From contig NZ_JNCA01000032.1 in the NCBI RefSeq assembly GCF_000695795.1, positions 1-64,000 on the forward strand: 64,000 bases of DNA, read 5' to 3'. The notes under the pieces were generated by a model that made no database searches, was not told the DNA's origin, and was given only the letters and a program-made list of their open reading frames with translations. The DNA is from Flavobacterium seoulense. Lineage in GTDB: Bacteria; Bacteroidota; Bacteroidia; Flavobacteriales; Flavobacteriaceae. The translations under genes and the position numbers were made by a program. Shown piece after piece: positions 28,086-37,117 of the stretch (the first letter of the stretch is position 1; each line of letters opens with the position of its first letter).

Positions 28086-29906
28086 ATGAAATTGCATACA
28101 AATAATTGGAGTAAAAATATATTCCTTCTTCTGAGTTTTGCCTTTGTAATTCTAATCGTAGGATGCGAAAAAAAATATACCGACTTAACCATTCAGCAAG
28201 AATTGATTTCTGATATTCAAAAAACATATCAAAATGTAAGTGAATTAGAAAAATTAGTTGAAGAAAATAAAGGTGAAAAGACCATACAAGAAGCTTTTAA
28301 TACCGCTAGAATAAAATATAAAAAAGTAGAATGGGCTATTGAATATTTCACGCCTAATCCGGCTCGTTTTATTAATGGTCCTGCTTTAGACGAATTGGAA
28401 GTTGCTGAAAACACTTTTTTTCCTCCTAATGGTTTTCAGGTAATTGAGGAACTTATTTATCCTAATTATCCAATTGAAAATAAAACGGATTTAATTCGGG
28501 AAATCAAAAAACTAAATGCTAACTTAAAACAAATAGAATTGCATTTTGAAGCGATCACAATTTCAAATGCGCATATTATTGATGCTTCAAAGATGGAAAT
28601 CAACCGAATTTTAGCATTAGGAATAACAGGATTTGATTCGCCAATTGCCTTTAAATCTATTCCGGAAGCGGCTGTAAGTTTAGAATCTGTAAAGGTGTTA
28701 ATTTCGAAAATGAAACTGAATTCTCCAGAATCAGCTCAATGCGAAAAAGAAATAGCTGATTTAATTTCTCAGGCAGCAGTTTTTTGCCAAAAAAATAATG
28801 ATTTCAAAACTTTCGACAGAGCTTTTTTTATTATAAATTATTTGAATCCAATTAGTAAAAAACTTGTTGTTTTTCAAAAAATAAATAAGATTGAAAACAC
28901 TAATAAGAATAGCGTTGTAAACCCAAACGCGACTACTATTTTTGATAAAGAAGCTTTTAATGTAAATGCTTTTATTCCTTCAGAAGAATACCAATATTCT
29001 AAAGACAAAGCCGAATTAGGAAAACAATTGTTTTATGAAAATTCCTTGTCTGATAATAATAATCGTAATTGTTCTTCCTGTCATAATCCTGAAAAAGCAT
29101 TTACTGACGGATTAAAAACAAATCAATCTTTAAGTGGTGGCAATCTAAGCCGAAATACGCCAACATTAACTTATGCTTCGTTACAAAATGCACAGTTTTG
29201 GGATATGAGACAATTGGATTTAGAAAAACAAAGCTTAGATGTAATCCAGAATAAAGATGAAATGCACGGAAATGTTGCCAATGCAATTGAGGTATTAAAT
29301 AAAGATGCAGCATACCAAAAGTTATTTAAAAAAGCATTTCCAAAAGCGAAAAAAATAGAGGAGTGGCAGGTTCAAAATGCTTTGGCTAGTTACATTCGTT
29401 CGTTGAATGCATTCGATAGTAAATTTGATAATTACATGCGTGGAGAATCAAATGATTTTACGGATGAAGAAAAATTAGGTTTTAATCTTTTTGCAGGAAA
29501 GGCTAAATGTGCTACCTGTCATTTTATTCCATTATTTAACGGAACAGTTCCTCCTGGTTTTCAAAAAACCGAACAAGAAGTGATAGGAACTCCGGCAGAC
29601 AAAAACGGAAAAAAAATCAGTCCTGATTTGGGACGTTATATGCAATACGAAATGCCACAATTAAAAAACGCTTTCAAGACACCTTCTTTGCGAAATGTTG
29701 CTGTTACAGCACCTTATATGCACAATGGTGTTTTTTCGACGCTGGAAGAAGTAATTGATTTTTATAATAAAGGTGGAGGAGTTGGTTTAGGAATTCCTGT
29801 TGACAATCAAACTTTACCTTCAGATGAATTAGAACTCAATCCAAAAGAAATTAAAGCCTTAGCCGCTTTTATGAAAACTCTGACTGATAAAAAATATCAG
29901 GAATAA
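28086..29906 (+). CDS. Di-heme cytochrome c peroxidase (MauG/CcpA family) with imelysin-like N-terminus
   Basis: It has 606 aa from ATG 28086 with a lipoprotein signal (VILIVGC). The N-terminal about 270 residues are helical (NPARFINGPALDELEVAENTFFPPNGFQVIEELIYP-type region). This resembles the imelysin-like module fused to peroxidases in Bacteroidota. The C-terminal half carries two c-type heme sites, CSSCH (followed by NPEKAFTDG) and CATCH (followed by FIPLFNGT), and the MauG/BCCP signature TPSLRNVAVTAPYMHNG. It probably reduces peroxide or oxidises a partner in the periplasm. Imelysin domains are linked to iron uptake, so an iron-related role is possible. Confidence 0.85.
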   Translation: MKLHTNNWSKNIFLLLSFAFVILIVGCEKKYTDLTIQQELISDIQKTYQNVSELEKLVEENKGEKTIQEAFNTARIKYKKVEWAIEYFTPNPARFINGPALDELEVAENTFFPPNGFQVIEELIYPNYPIENKTDLIREIKKLNANLKQIELHFEAITISNAHIIDASKMEINRILALGITGFDSPIAFKSIPEAAVSLESVKVLISKMKLNSPESAQCEKEIADLISQAAVFCQKNNDFKTFDRAFFIINYLNPISKKLVVFQKINKIENTNKNSVVNPNATTIFDKEAFNVNAFIPSEEYQYSKDKAELGKQLFYENSLSDNNNRNCSSCHNPEKAFTDGLKTNQSLSGGNLSRNTPTLTYASLQNAQFWDMRQLDLEKQSLDVIQNKDEMHGNVANAIEVLNKDAAYQKLFKKAFPKAKKIEEWQVQNALASYIRSLNAFDSKFDNYMRGESNDFTDEEKLGFNLFAGKAKCATCHFIPLFNGTVPPGFQKTEQEVIGTPADKNGKKISPDLGRYMQYEMPQLKNAFKTPSLRNVAVTAPYMHNGVFSTLEEVIDFYNKGGGVGLGIPVDNQTLPSDELELNPKEIKALAAFMKTLTDKKYQE

Positions 29907-29945
29907 TTTCATAAACGGTATCATCCTAAAATATTTCTTTCGTAA

Positions 29946-30022
29946 AGACTTGCAGAGGTACACAAAGTCAATTTAAAAATCTTTGTGTACCTCTGCGTTT
30001 TCTTTGTGCATCTCTGTGCAAT
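29946..30022. repeat. Inverted-repeat copy of the CTTTGTG-type element
   Basis: A perfect 16-bp inverted repeat, GCAGAGGTACACAAAG (29952-29967) and its complement (29981-29996), with a 13-base loop, is followed by a further CTTTGTGCATCTCTGTGC copy. It lies between the cytochrome gene and ettA. Confidence 0.7.
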
Positions 30023-30061
30023 AACTAAATATTAATCTCTTTTTTATTTCTTGAATAACAC

Positions 30062-30069
30062 TATATTTG
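30062..30069 (+). promoter_or_regulatory. -7 promoter element of ettA
   Basis: TATATTTG is a perfect TAnnTTTG. The in-frame TTG 30067-30069 belongs to it, so ATG 30100 is chosen as the start. Confidence 0.45.
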
Positions 30070-30099
30070 TATTCTTTAAAAAATAAAAATCATAATAAT

Positions 30100-31791
30100 A
30101 TGTCAGACGATAAAAAGGTAATTTTCTCAATGCAAAAATTGAGTAAAACTTATCAGGGAGCCGATAAACCGGTTCTTAAAAATATTTACTTAAGTTTCTT
30201 TTACGGAGCTAAAATTGGTATTCTTGGTTTAAATGGTTCAGGTAAATCTTCTCTTTTAAAAATCATTGCAGGAATTGATAAAAACTATCAGGGAGATGTT
30301 GTTTTTCAACCGGGATATAAAGTAGGTTACTTAGAGCAGGAACCAATCTTAGATGATTCTAAAACTGTAATCGAAATTGTTCGTGAAGGAGCTGCCGAAA
30401 CGATGGCCGTTTTAGACGAATACAACAAAATCAATGATTTATTTGGTTTGGAAGAAAACTATTCTGATCCGGATAAAATGGATAAATTGATGGAGCGTCA
30501 GGCGGCTTTACAAGACAAAATTGATGCCTTAGGTGCCTGGGAAATTGATACCAAATTAGAAATCGCTATGGATGCGTTGCGTACTCCGGATGGTGATACG
30601 CCTATCAAGAATCTTTCTGGTGGAGAGCGTCGTCGTGTTGCATTGTGTCGTTTGTTGTTACAACAGCCTGATGTATTGCTTCTGGATGAGCCTACCAACC
30701 ACTTGGACGCTGAGTCAGTACTTTGGTTAGAGCAACATTTAGCTCAATATGCAGGAACTGTAATTGCAGTAACCCACGACCGTTATTTCCTGGATAATGT
30801 TGCTGGTTGGATTCTGGAATTGGATAGAGGAGAAGGTATTCCTTGGAAAGGAAATTATTCTTCCTGGTTAGACCAAAAATCAAAACGTTTAGAGCAAGAG
30901 GAAAAAGTTGCTTCTAAAAGAAGAAAAACATTAGAGCGTGAGTTGGACTGGGTTCGTCAAGGGGCTAAAGGTCGTCAGACAAAGCAAAAAGCACGTTTAC
31001 AAAACTATGATAAGTTATTAAATGAAGACCAAAAACAATTGGATGAAAAATTAGAGATTTACATTCCAAATGGTCCAAGATTAGGAACTAATGTTATCGA
31101 AGCTAAAAATGTTGCCAAAGCATTTGGAGATAAATTATTATATGATAATTTGAACTTTACTTTGCCGCAAGCTGGAATTGTTGGAATTATCGGGCCAAAT
31201 GGTGCTGGTAAATCGACTATTTTCAAAATGATTATGGGAGAGCAAAATACAGATAGCGGAGAATTTTCTGTTGGAGAAACGGTTAAAATCGCTTATGTAG
31301 ATCAATCGCATGCTAATATCGATCCAAATAAATCAATTTGGGAAAACTTCTCAGATGGTCAGGAGTTGATTATGATGGGTGGAAAACAAGTAAATTCAAG
31401 AGCTTATTTATCTCGTTTCAACTTTGGTGGAGGTGAGCAAAATAAGAAAGTATCGATGCTTTCCGGTGGAGAACGTAACCGTTTACACCTGGCAATGACT
31501 TTGAAAGAAGAAGGAAACGTATTGTTACTGGATGAGCCTACGAATGATTTGGACGTAAATACTTTGCGTGCACTGGAAGAAGGTTTAGAGAATTTTGCTG
31601 GATGTGCTGTGGTAATTTCACACGACAGATGGTTCTTAGACCGTATTTGTACTCATATCTTAGCTTTCGAAGGAGATTCAGAAGTATATTTCTTCGAAGG
31701 AAGTTTCACTGAATATGAAGAAAACAAAAAGAAACGTCTTGGTGGTGATTTAACTCCAAAACGTATCAAATACAGAAAATTGATTAGATAA
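30100..31791 (+). CDS. ettA: ABC-F ribosome-associated ATPase EttA
   Basis: It is an energy-dependent translational throttle, a soluble ABC-F ATPase that binds the ribosomal E site and gates elongation. It has 563 aa from ATG 30100. It contains two nucleotide-binding domains. The first has GLNGSGKSS, NLSGGERRRVALCRLL and LLLDEPTNHLD. The second has GPNGAGKST, MLSGGERNRLHLAM and LLLDEPTNDLD. The P-site tRNA-interaction linker, with GAKGRQTKQKARL, lies between them. There are no membrane segments. It ends LTPKRIKYRKLIR, typical of EttA. Confidence 0.95.
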   Translation: MSDDKKVIFSMQKLSKTYQGADKPVLKNIYLSFFYGAKIGILGLNGSGKSSLLKIIAGIDKNYQGDVVFQPGYKVGYLEQEPILDDSKTVIEIVREGAAETMAVLDEYNKINDLFGLEENYSDPDKMDKLMERQAALQDKIDALGAWEIDTKLEIAMDALRTPDGDTPIKNLSGGERRRVALCRLLLQQPDVLLLDEPTNHLDAESVLWLEQHLAQYAGTVIAVTHDRYFLDNVAGWILELDRGEGIPWKGNYSSWLDQKSKRLEQEEKVASKRRKTLERELDWVRQGAKGRQTKQKARLQNYDKLLNEDQKQLDEKLEIYIPNGPRLGTNVIEAKNVAKAFGDKLLYDNLNFTLPQAGIVGIIGPNGAGKSTIFKMIMGEQNTDSGEFSVGETVKIAYVDQSHANIDPNKSIWENFSDGQELIMMGGKQVNSRAYLSRFNFGGGEQNKKVSMLSGGERNRLHLAMTLKEEGNVLLLDEPTNDLDVNTLRALEEGLENFAGCAVVISHDRWFLDRICTHILAFEGDSEVYFFEGSFTEYEENKKKRLGGDLTPKRIKYRKLIR

Positions 31792-31827
31792 ATTTTAATA
31801 AATTTCAATCCCAAATTTTCGGGATAC

Positions 31828-31871
31828 AATCCCAAATTTCAATTGAACAAATTGAGATTTGGGATTTTTTC
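31828..31871 (+). terminator. Terminator after ettA built from a CCCAAATTTC repeat
   Basis: AATCCCAAATTTCAATT (31828-31844) pairs with 31850-31866, with one wobble, then a T-run. The stem consists of the same CCAAATTT/AAATTTGG words as the repeats at 41078-41151 and 41508-41572. Confidence 0.7.
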
Positions 31872-31916
31872 TTTGTGAACTTTGTGTGAAACTTAGTGTT
31901 CTTTGTGGTTGAAACC
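31871..31916. repeat. CTTTGTG-type repeat copy
   Basis: Three or more CTTTGTG-like words in direct orientation lie directly behind the ettA terminator. They share the word set of 18821-18896 and 29946-30022. Confidence 0.5.
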
Positions 31917-31928
31917 AAGCTTGAAAAA

Positions 31929-33716
31929 CTATGAATGACTAAACTGTAAATTACTTAGATTCTTGTAGATTCCGTTTTCTAAAGCGATTAATTCTGAGTG
32001 TGTTCCTTGTTCGCTAATTACCCCATTATCAATCACTAATATCTGGTCAGCTGAACGAATGGTTGATAGTCGGTGTGCGATAATAATACTGGTTCTTCCT
32101 TCCATTAAAACTTCAAGAGCTTCCTGAACCAGTTTTTCACTTTCGCTGTCTAATGATGAAGTAGCTTCATCCAAAATCAAAATACTTGGATTTTTAAGTA
32201 AAGCTCGTGCAATGGCAATACGCTGTCTTTGTCCGCCCGAAAGTTTGATTCCTCTTTCGCCTACAACAGTTTCCATTTTTTCGGGAAAACTTTCGATAAA
32301 ATTTAAAGCATTGGCTTGTTTGGCTGCCAATAGAATTTCTTCGTCAGTGGCATTTGGTTTACCGTAAGCAATATTTTCTTTGATAGTTCCTCCAAATAAA
32401 ATCACATCCTGAGGCACAATACTCATATTACCACGAAGATTTTCCAAATCAAAATCGTAAATATTTTTGTTGTCAATCAGGATTTCTCCTTTGTCAATAT
32501 CATAAAAACGCAATAGTAAAGAAGCAATTGTAGATTTACCTACACCACTTGGTCCTACAATAGCAATTTTTTGACCAAAATTAGCCGTGAAATTTACATC
32601 TTTCAAAACCTGAATTTCTTTTCGGGATGGATAACTGAAAGCTACATTTTTGAAAGTTACATTTCCTTTGATCTTCTCATTTGAAGCTAAATGATCTACA
32701 CCTTTGATTTTTTCAGGAGTTTCATCCAATAATTCAAAAACGCGTTCGGTTGCTCCGATAGCTTTTTGAACCTGAGCATACAATTCGGCAATTCCTCCCG
32801 AGGAAGCTCCTACATAACTCGAATACAATATAAATGTGAACAATTCGCCTACAGAAATTTCGCCGGAAATACTCAATTGAACGCCGTACCAAACCACTGC
32901 TACGATTGTTCCAAACAAACAAATGATGATAAAAGAAGCAAAATAACCTCTTAATTGTCCGCCCTTAATGGCAATTTTAACTACTTCTCTAATTTTTCCC
33001 TGATAGCGGGCAATTTCGTACCATTCATTGGCGAAAGCCTTGACAATACTGATTCCCTGCATGGTTTCTTCAACAACTACCTGACTTTCGGCAACCTGAT
33101 CCTGTACTTTTTTGGAATATTTTCGAATAAAACGCCCAAAAAGCACCGCAGCAACTCCTACCAGAGGAACTATAGAAACCATCATTACAGTCAATTTGAT
33201 ATTGATACTGGCGAGCATTACAAAACTTCCAATAATCAATATAAACTGACGAAGAAATTCGGCAATTGTTGTAGTTAGAGTGTCCTGAATTTGGGTAATA
33301 TCGTTAGAAATTCGGCTGTTTAGTTCTCCAACACGTTTTTGAGAAAAGAAAGACATAGGTAGTTTTACCAGATTGGTGTACAATGCCAGTCGAACGTTAG
33401 CCAGAGTATTTTCGGTAAAATTGACAAACAATGATAATCTGAAAAAAGAAAATACCGATTGCAGTATTAAAACTAATCCGAGTCCTAAAGCAATTTGGTT
33501 AGCCAGAGTAGCATCTTTTTTATTCACGCAGTCTACCAACATTCCCATGAATTTAGGAAAAGCCAGTGCTGTAACACTAGTAAGTAATAAAAAGAGTAAG
33601 CCCAGATAAAATTTCCAGGTATTATTGCCAGCATATTTAAAGATTATTTTTGCCTTGTTAAGCGAACTTGCTGTTATTTTTGATTTGGGTAAATCGTTTT
33701 CTTTGTATCTGGGCAT
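31929..33716 (-). CDS. ABC exporter, fused permease-ATPase
   Basis: It is a half-size ABC transporter (MsbA/lipid or drug exporter type), 595 aa from ATG 33716. An N-terminal transmembrane domain of about six helices (YLGLLFLLLTSVTALAFPKF and on) is followed by the ATPase with Walker A GPSGVGKST, signature LSGGQRQRIAIARALL and Walker B SILILDEATSSLD, then an H-loop IIIAHRLSTI. It should act as a homodimer in the inner membrane. The substrate is not indicated by context. Its promoter is at 33740-33770. Confidence 0.9.
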   Translation of the reverse strand: MPRYKENDLPKSKITASSLNKAKIIFKYAGNNTWKFYLGLLFLLLTSVTALAFPKFMGMLVDCVNKKDATLANQIALGLGLVLILQSVFSFFRLSLFVNFTENTLANVRLALYTNLVKLPMSFFSQKRVGELNSRISNDITQIQDTLTTTIAEFLRQFILIIGSFVMLASINIKLTVMMVSIVPLVGVAAVLFGRFIRKYSKKVQDQVAESQVVVEETMQGISIVKAFANEWYEIARYQGKIREVVKIAIKGGQLRGYFASFIIICLFGTIVAVVWYGVQLSISGEISVGELFTFILYSSYVGASSGGIAELYAQVQKAIGATERVFELLDETPEKIKGVDHLASNEKIKGNVTFKNVAFSYPSRKEIQVLKDVNFTANFGQKIAIVGPSGVGKSTIASLLLRFYDIDKGEILIDNKNIYDFDLENLRGNMSIVPQDVILFGGTIKENIAYGKPNATDEEILLAAKQANALNFIESFPEKMETVVGERGIKLSGGQRQRIAIARALLKNPSILILDEATSSLDSESEKLVQEALEVLMEGRTSIIIAHRLSTIRSADQILVIDNGVISEQGTHSELIALENGIYKNLSNLQFSHS

Positions 33717-33739
33717 GTTTGATTTTTTATTTAGCCCTG

Positions 33740-33770
33740 CAAAGGTACTACTATAAGCTAGTGATAGCAA
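33740..33770 (-). promoter_or_regulatory. Promoter of ABC exporter gene
   Basis: On the minus strand TTG (33770-33768), 20 bases, then TACCTTTG (33747-33740), 24 bases before ATG 33716. Confidence 0.5.
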
Positions 33771-33863
33771 AAAAATATACAAGGTCTTGTTTTTATAAAA
33801 GTCTGACTTTGAGTTTAAAAGAAATTATGTATGATTTTTTATTAATTTATTTCCAAATTATGC

Positions 33864-33893
33864 TTGCAAATATAAAATCTAGCTGTATATTTG
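33864..33893 (+). promoter_or_regulatory. Promoter of tRNA-Val
   Basis: TTG at 33864-33866, exactly 19 bases, then TATATTTG at 33886-33893 gives a perfect Bacteroidota TTG-N19-TAnnTTTG promoter. The tRNA begins 35 bases later. Confidence 0.75.
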
Positions 33894-33927
33894 CACTCGC
33901 AATCAGCAATGATAGCAAAACAAAATA

Positions 33928-34005
33928 GGGCGATTAGCTCAGCTGGTTCAGAGCACCTCGTTTACACCGAGGGGGTCGGGGGTTCGAACCCCTCATCGCC
34001 CACCA
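33928..34005 (+). tRNA. tRNA-Val (anticodon TAC)
   Basis: It has a full cloverleaf. The acceptor GGGCGAT pairs with ATCGCCC, and the anticodon loop TTTACAC carries TAC, reading GUA/GUN valine codons. The T-arm is GGGGGTTCGAACCCC. The CCA end is encoded (34003-34005). It has a perfect promoter upstream and a terminator right after. Confidence 0.97.
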
Positions 34006-34011
34006 ATTTTT

Positions 34012-34043
34012 AAAACTCCTTAAGTAATTAAGGAGTTTTTTTT
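34012..34043 (+). terminator. Terminator of tRNA-Val
   Basis: The stem AAAACTCCTTAA (34012-34023) pairs with TTAAGGAGTTTT (34028-34039), then Ts. Confidence 0.85.
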
Positions 34044-34177
34044 ATGTCAATTTTTTTTCCACAATTTTTAGATTTGATCCTTAAATTCGCTCTATTGGTT
34101 TTTTGATTTAATATATTTATTAGAACTATTTTAGTGAAGAAAATAATTTTCAATTTAGAGTAAATAAGAGGATATTT

Positions 34178-35371
34178 ATGAAAATAGCAGAAAGAATATA
34201 CAAAGAATTAATGCACGAACCTGCATCAATATGGTTTATCAATGATGATTTTGGAGCCAAGATAATGGTTAAAATACCTTCACCTATCATAAAATCAATA
34301 ATGAAAGGTTGTAAAATTGAATTTCTGTTTGGTAAGGATAATTCACAGCAAGCTGCAATATTTCATACAGGACTACGAGTTTATGATGACCCTATAAATT
34401 ATGCAACAATTACAGGAACAGAACGTTTTTTTGACGAACATTGCTCTCTTGCTGCAATAATGAATCGTAGCTTTACTTATATTCATTTTCATAATGAACT
34501 TGGGATTTGTGTTGCAACAGCAAAACTTTCATTTAGTATTGCAGACCAGTTCCGAGTTCTAAATCTTCAAGGCAATCCTGAAAGACTGTACTGCGGTAAA
34601 TTTGATGAAATAATTTCTCGATCACTCGATTGTTTTGATTACAGTATTAAAATAAAAAACAAACAGAAAAACGTTTACGTAATAGAAAACATTGCAATCG
34701 AAGGAAAACTCGAAGACTGGATTATTATGAATAACACAGTTATTGGATATAATGAAATAAATCATGTAATGGTTGATGATAAAGATGAAGGTAGTATTCT
34801 GGAAAAGGAAGTAACAATTATTCTTGATGATCTTTTTAGGCAAAAGCTATACCTGAATCCACAAATTACAAAAGCTAAAGGTTACCGTGAATTAACAGAT
34901 GTTTTTGCAATTTCTGACAATGGTCTTTTTTTAATTGAGAGTAAGGCTCTTGGGGTTATAGATAGTGTCTCTAATAAAACTATGGAAAAGAAAGTTAAAG
35001 GGGTGCAAAAACAGATATCTACAGGAATAGATCAGCTTGTAGGCGCTTCGAGAAAGATAGAATCGAATACAAAAATATATGATAAGCATTTAAAGGAAAT
35101 TATTTTTAATAAAACTTCTTTTCTTCATTGTATTGTTTTGGTTTCTGAATTGTTACCTTTTGGCGATTGGAAGACAATCGAATATAAGATGTTTAAAGTA
35201 ATGGTTGAAAATAAAATCTATCTCAATGTTATCGATTTACGTGAGTTTATGCAATATGTAGGTCACGCGCGAGGGAGTGCTGACCGACTTAATTTAATGC
35301 TGATTGAAAGAGTTGAAGCCTTTGTTAAGAATGAGAATATACACATGAGGCTAAATGTCATGAAAGAATAG
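34178..35371 (+). CDS. Orphan protein with PD-(D/E)XK-like nuclease motif
   Basis: It is a 397-aa soluble protein that I do not recognise by name. Residues about 225-270 read KGYRELTDVFAI then NGLFLIESKAL. The Asp followed about 12 residues later by E-x-K in two predicted strands is the core of the PD-(D/E)XK nuclease fold. The N-terminal 200 residues are mixed alpha/beta with no recognised motif. It stands alone just downstream of tRNA-Val, and the next gene is convergent. It could be a solitary restriction-like or defence nuclease. A weak TATATTTA box is at 34112-34119. No integrase or att-like repeat is visible. Confidence 0.55.
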   Translation: MKIAERIYKELMHEPASIWFINDDFGAKIMVKIPSPIIKSIMKGCKIEFLFGKDNSQQAAIFHTGLRVYDDPINYATITGTERFFDEHCSLAAIMNRSFTYIHFHNELGICVATAKLSFSIADQFRVLNLQGNPERLYCGKFDEIISRSLDCFDYSIKIKNKQKNVYVIENIAIEGKLEDWIIMNNTVIGYNEINHVMVDDKDEGSILEKEVTIILDDLFRQKLYLNPQITKAKGYRELTDVFAISDNGLFLIESKALGVIDSVSNKTMEKKVKGVQKQISTGIDQLVGASRKIESNTKIYDKHLKEIIFNKTSFLHCIVLVSELLPFGDWKTIEYKMFKVMVENKIYLNVIDLREFMQYVGHARGSADRLNLMLIERVEAFVKNENIHMRLNVMKE

Positions 35372-35472
35372 TTTATAAAATTTTAATCTTTGTGCATGAA
35401 AAAACTGTTATCTAAAATAGTTAGCATCAATTCAAGAAGTCATAGAGTGCTAATTTTTTTAAATTCTAAACA

Positions 35473-35510
35473 ATTGGATTTTGGAATTTGTAAAAATTGG
35501 AATTTATTGA
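35473..35510. repeat. Partial GGAATTT-type intergenic repeat
   Basis: TTGGATTTTGGAATTTG followed by TTGGAATTT echoes the word set at 31828-31866, 41078-41151 and 41508-41572. It lies between two convergent genes. Confidence 0.4.
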
Positions 35511-36964
35511 TTTTTTTTCTTTAAAACATTACCTCTAGGTTTATCACTTTCATGAAGTACAATGTCTGAATGCAGAAATTCGGCGGCTGCGGCTGAATCT
35601 TTTACCTTTACAGCAGAGCGTTCTAACATTTCTGCTTCAAATTCATTGAGAACACTTTCTCTTATTCCAGCTTTTCGCCAGTGTGATTGAGGTTGGCATT
35701 TTTTTGTGATTGTGCGTGCTAATGAAAGTGCATCCAGTAATGCCTGATTAGCTCCCTGACCTTTAAACGGACTCATGGGATGAGCAGCATCGCCAATTAG
35801 AGTTGCTTTTCCTGCTTTCGATAATAATTCTGAACTAAGCAATTCTCTGTCATAAACAGGATAACCTGAAATTTGAGCTTCTTTAGTTGCTGCTATAATT
35901 TGTGGAATAGGATCGTGCCATTGTGTTCTTCGGCTAGCTTCTTCTTTTAAGGCTTGAGATCCTTGGGAACTTAATTCTTTAGCATCTTTTTCGGTCATTG
36001 GAAAACTAAGCTGCCACATTATAGAATCTGTAGTGTAAGGCATCATGTAAATGCGTTCATTGCCATTAGCAGTTTGAAATACCGTAGCAGAATCCAATAA
36101 AGGACTTGAAATATCTTCAAGAGCGCTTAAAGGACAAATTCCTAATATTACAATACAATTAAGATAACGTAAAGGAGTTGTTTCTTCGCCAATTAATAAT
36201 TTTCGAACGGTACTACGAATTCCATCAGCACCTACAACTAAATCAGCTTCGTAGTTTTTTATTTTATCATTTACTTGAAAGTTAAGATGGACTTTGTTGT
36301 TTTCGGATTCCACGAAATCGATTAATTGATGTCCCCAATTCACTATGTTTTCTCTACCGAGTTGGTTAAGCAGGGCTAACCGCAGTGATTGTCGTGCAAT
36401 ATGAATATTAGTGCGTTTTATAGTTGGAGTTATAATTTCTGATGATAGCCATTTTCTGGTTCCCCATTCGCCAATTACTTTTCCTTCGGTAGTATGAACT
36501 AAATGTCGGGTAGAAATCACACCTTCGTCTAACGAAAAAATACCCAAACCTTCGATGGCTTTACTTGCTTGTTGTAGTGTAAGTCCGTAACCCTGAGACC
36601 GGGATTCGAAGTTATCATCACGTTCAAAAAGCGTAAAAGGAATACCACGATGTAAACAGGCAACAGCCAAAGCCACGCCGCCAATTCCACCGCCAATAAT
36701 TGCTATATGAGGATAATTTTCTAAGTTGGGAATAGGAGGGTTAATGGCAGGAATTAATCCAGTAGCATTACAGTTTTTACAAGGAATTAAAGGGCTTTTT
36801 GGAGGAATAGGAGCTGTACTGTTGCTATTTGATTTCTCAAATTGTTCCAATTTCATTTGGTAACGAAGTCGCACTTTTTTGCTGATTCTTTGGCTTTTTT
36901 TACCTCGTCCCAAACATTCAGGGCATATTGTAAAGTTTGCTTCTTCGTTTTTTAGTTTTTCCAA
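35504..36964 (-). CDS. FAD-dependent monooxygenase with N-terminal zinc-ribbon-like segment
   Basis: It is a flavoprotein of the p-hydroxybenzoate hydroxylase fold, 486 aa. The FAD-binding GxGxxG is IIGGGIGGVALA at about residues 89-100. VGADGIRSTVRKLL is the DG motif and GDAAHPMSPFKGQGANQAL the GD motif. Before the flavin domain, residues 14-17 (CPEC, then LGRG) and 62-65 (CKNC, then NATG) form two Cx2C pairs with CxxCxGxG character, like half of a DnaJ zinc centre. This is unusual for the family. The start is a TTG: no in-frame ATG exists upstream before a stop, and starting at the next ATG would delete the first Cys pair. It is divergent from the LLM oxidoreductase gene. It is distantly related to TetX, but I see no reason to call it a resistance gene. 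Confidence 0.75.
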   Translation of the reverse strand: MEKLKNEEANFTICPECLGRGKKSQRISKKVRLRYQMKLEQFEKSNSNSTAPIPPKSPLIPCKNCNATGLIPAINPPIPNLENYPHIAIIGGGIGGVALAVACLHRGIPFTLFERDDNFESRSQGYGLTLQQASKAIEGLGIFSLDEGVISTRHLVHTTEGKVIGEWGTRKWLSSEIITPTIKRTNIHIARQSLRLALLNQLGRENIVNWGHQLIDFVESENNKVHLNFQVNDKIKNYEADLVVGADGIRSTVRKLLIGEETTPLRYLNCIVILGICPLSALEDISSPLLDSATVFQTANGNERIYMMPYTTDSIMWQLSFPMTEKDAKELSSQGSQALKEEASRRTQWHDPIPQIIAATKEAQISGYPVYDRELLSSELLSKAGKATLIGDAAHPMSPFKGQGANQALLDALSLARTITKKCQPQSHWRKAGIRESVLNEFEAEMLERSAVKVKDSAAAAEFLHSDIVLHESDKPRGNVLKKKNQ

Positions 36965-37015
36965 TTTTTTAAATTTAAACTGAAAGAAAATTTCAGTATT
37001 GAATTGTTTTCAATG

Positions 37016-37023
37016 CAAATTTA
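37016..37023 (-). promoter_or_regulatory. -7 promoter element of monooxygenase gene
   Basis: TAAATTTG on the minus strand matches TAnnTTTG, 52 bases before the TTG start at 36964. Confidence 0.35.
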
Positions 37024-37117
37024 GGATAAAAGTAGCGTAAATAGAAAATAGAACTTTTTTTGTTTTCATTTAACTTTCTATTAGTATTTGATTTTCTCGA
37101 AAGCATTTTACAATTCT

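Noticed and set aside
32766..33278. Rightward open frames inside the ABC exporter region
   Set aside because: They are antisense shadows of the exporter's permease domain without start signals or family features.
33928..35371. Integrated genomic island at tRNA-Val
   Set aside because: No integrase and no second copy of the tRNA 3' end was found in the window.
35504..36964. Tetracycline-inactivating TetX
   Set aside because: It shares only the general flavoprotein fold and carries a different N-terminal segment.
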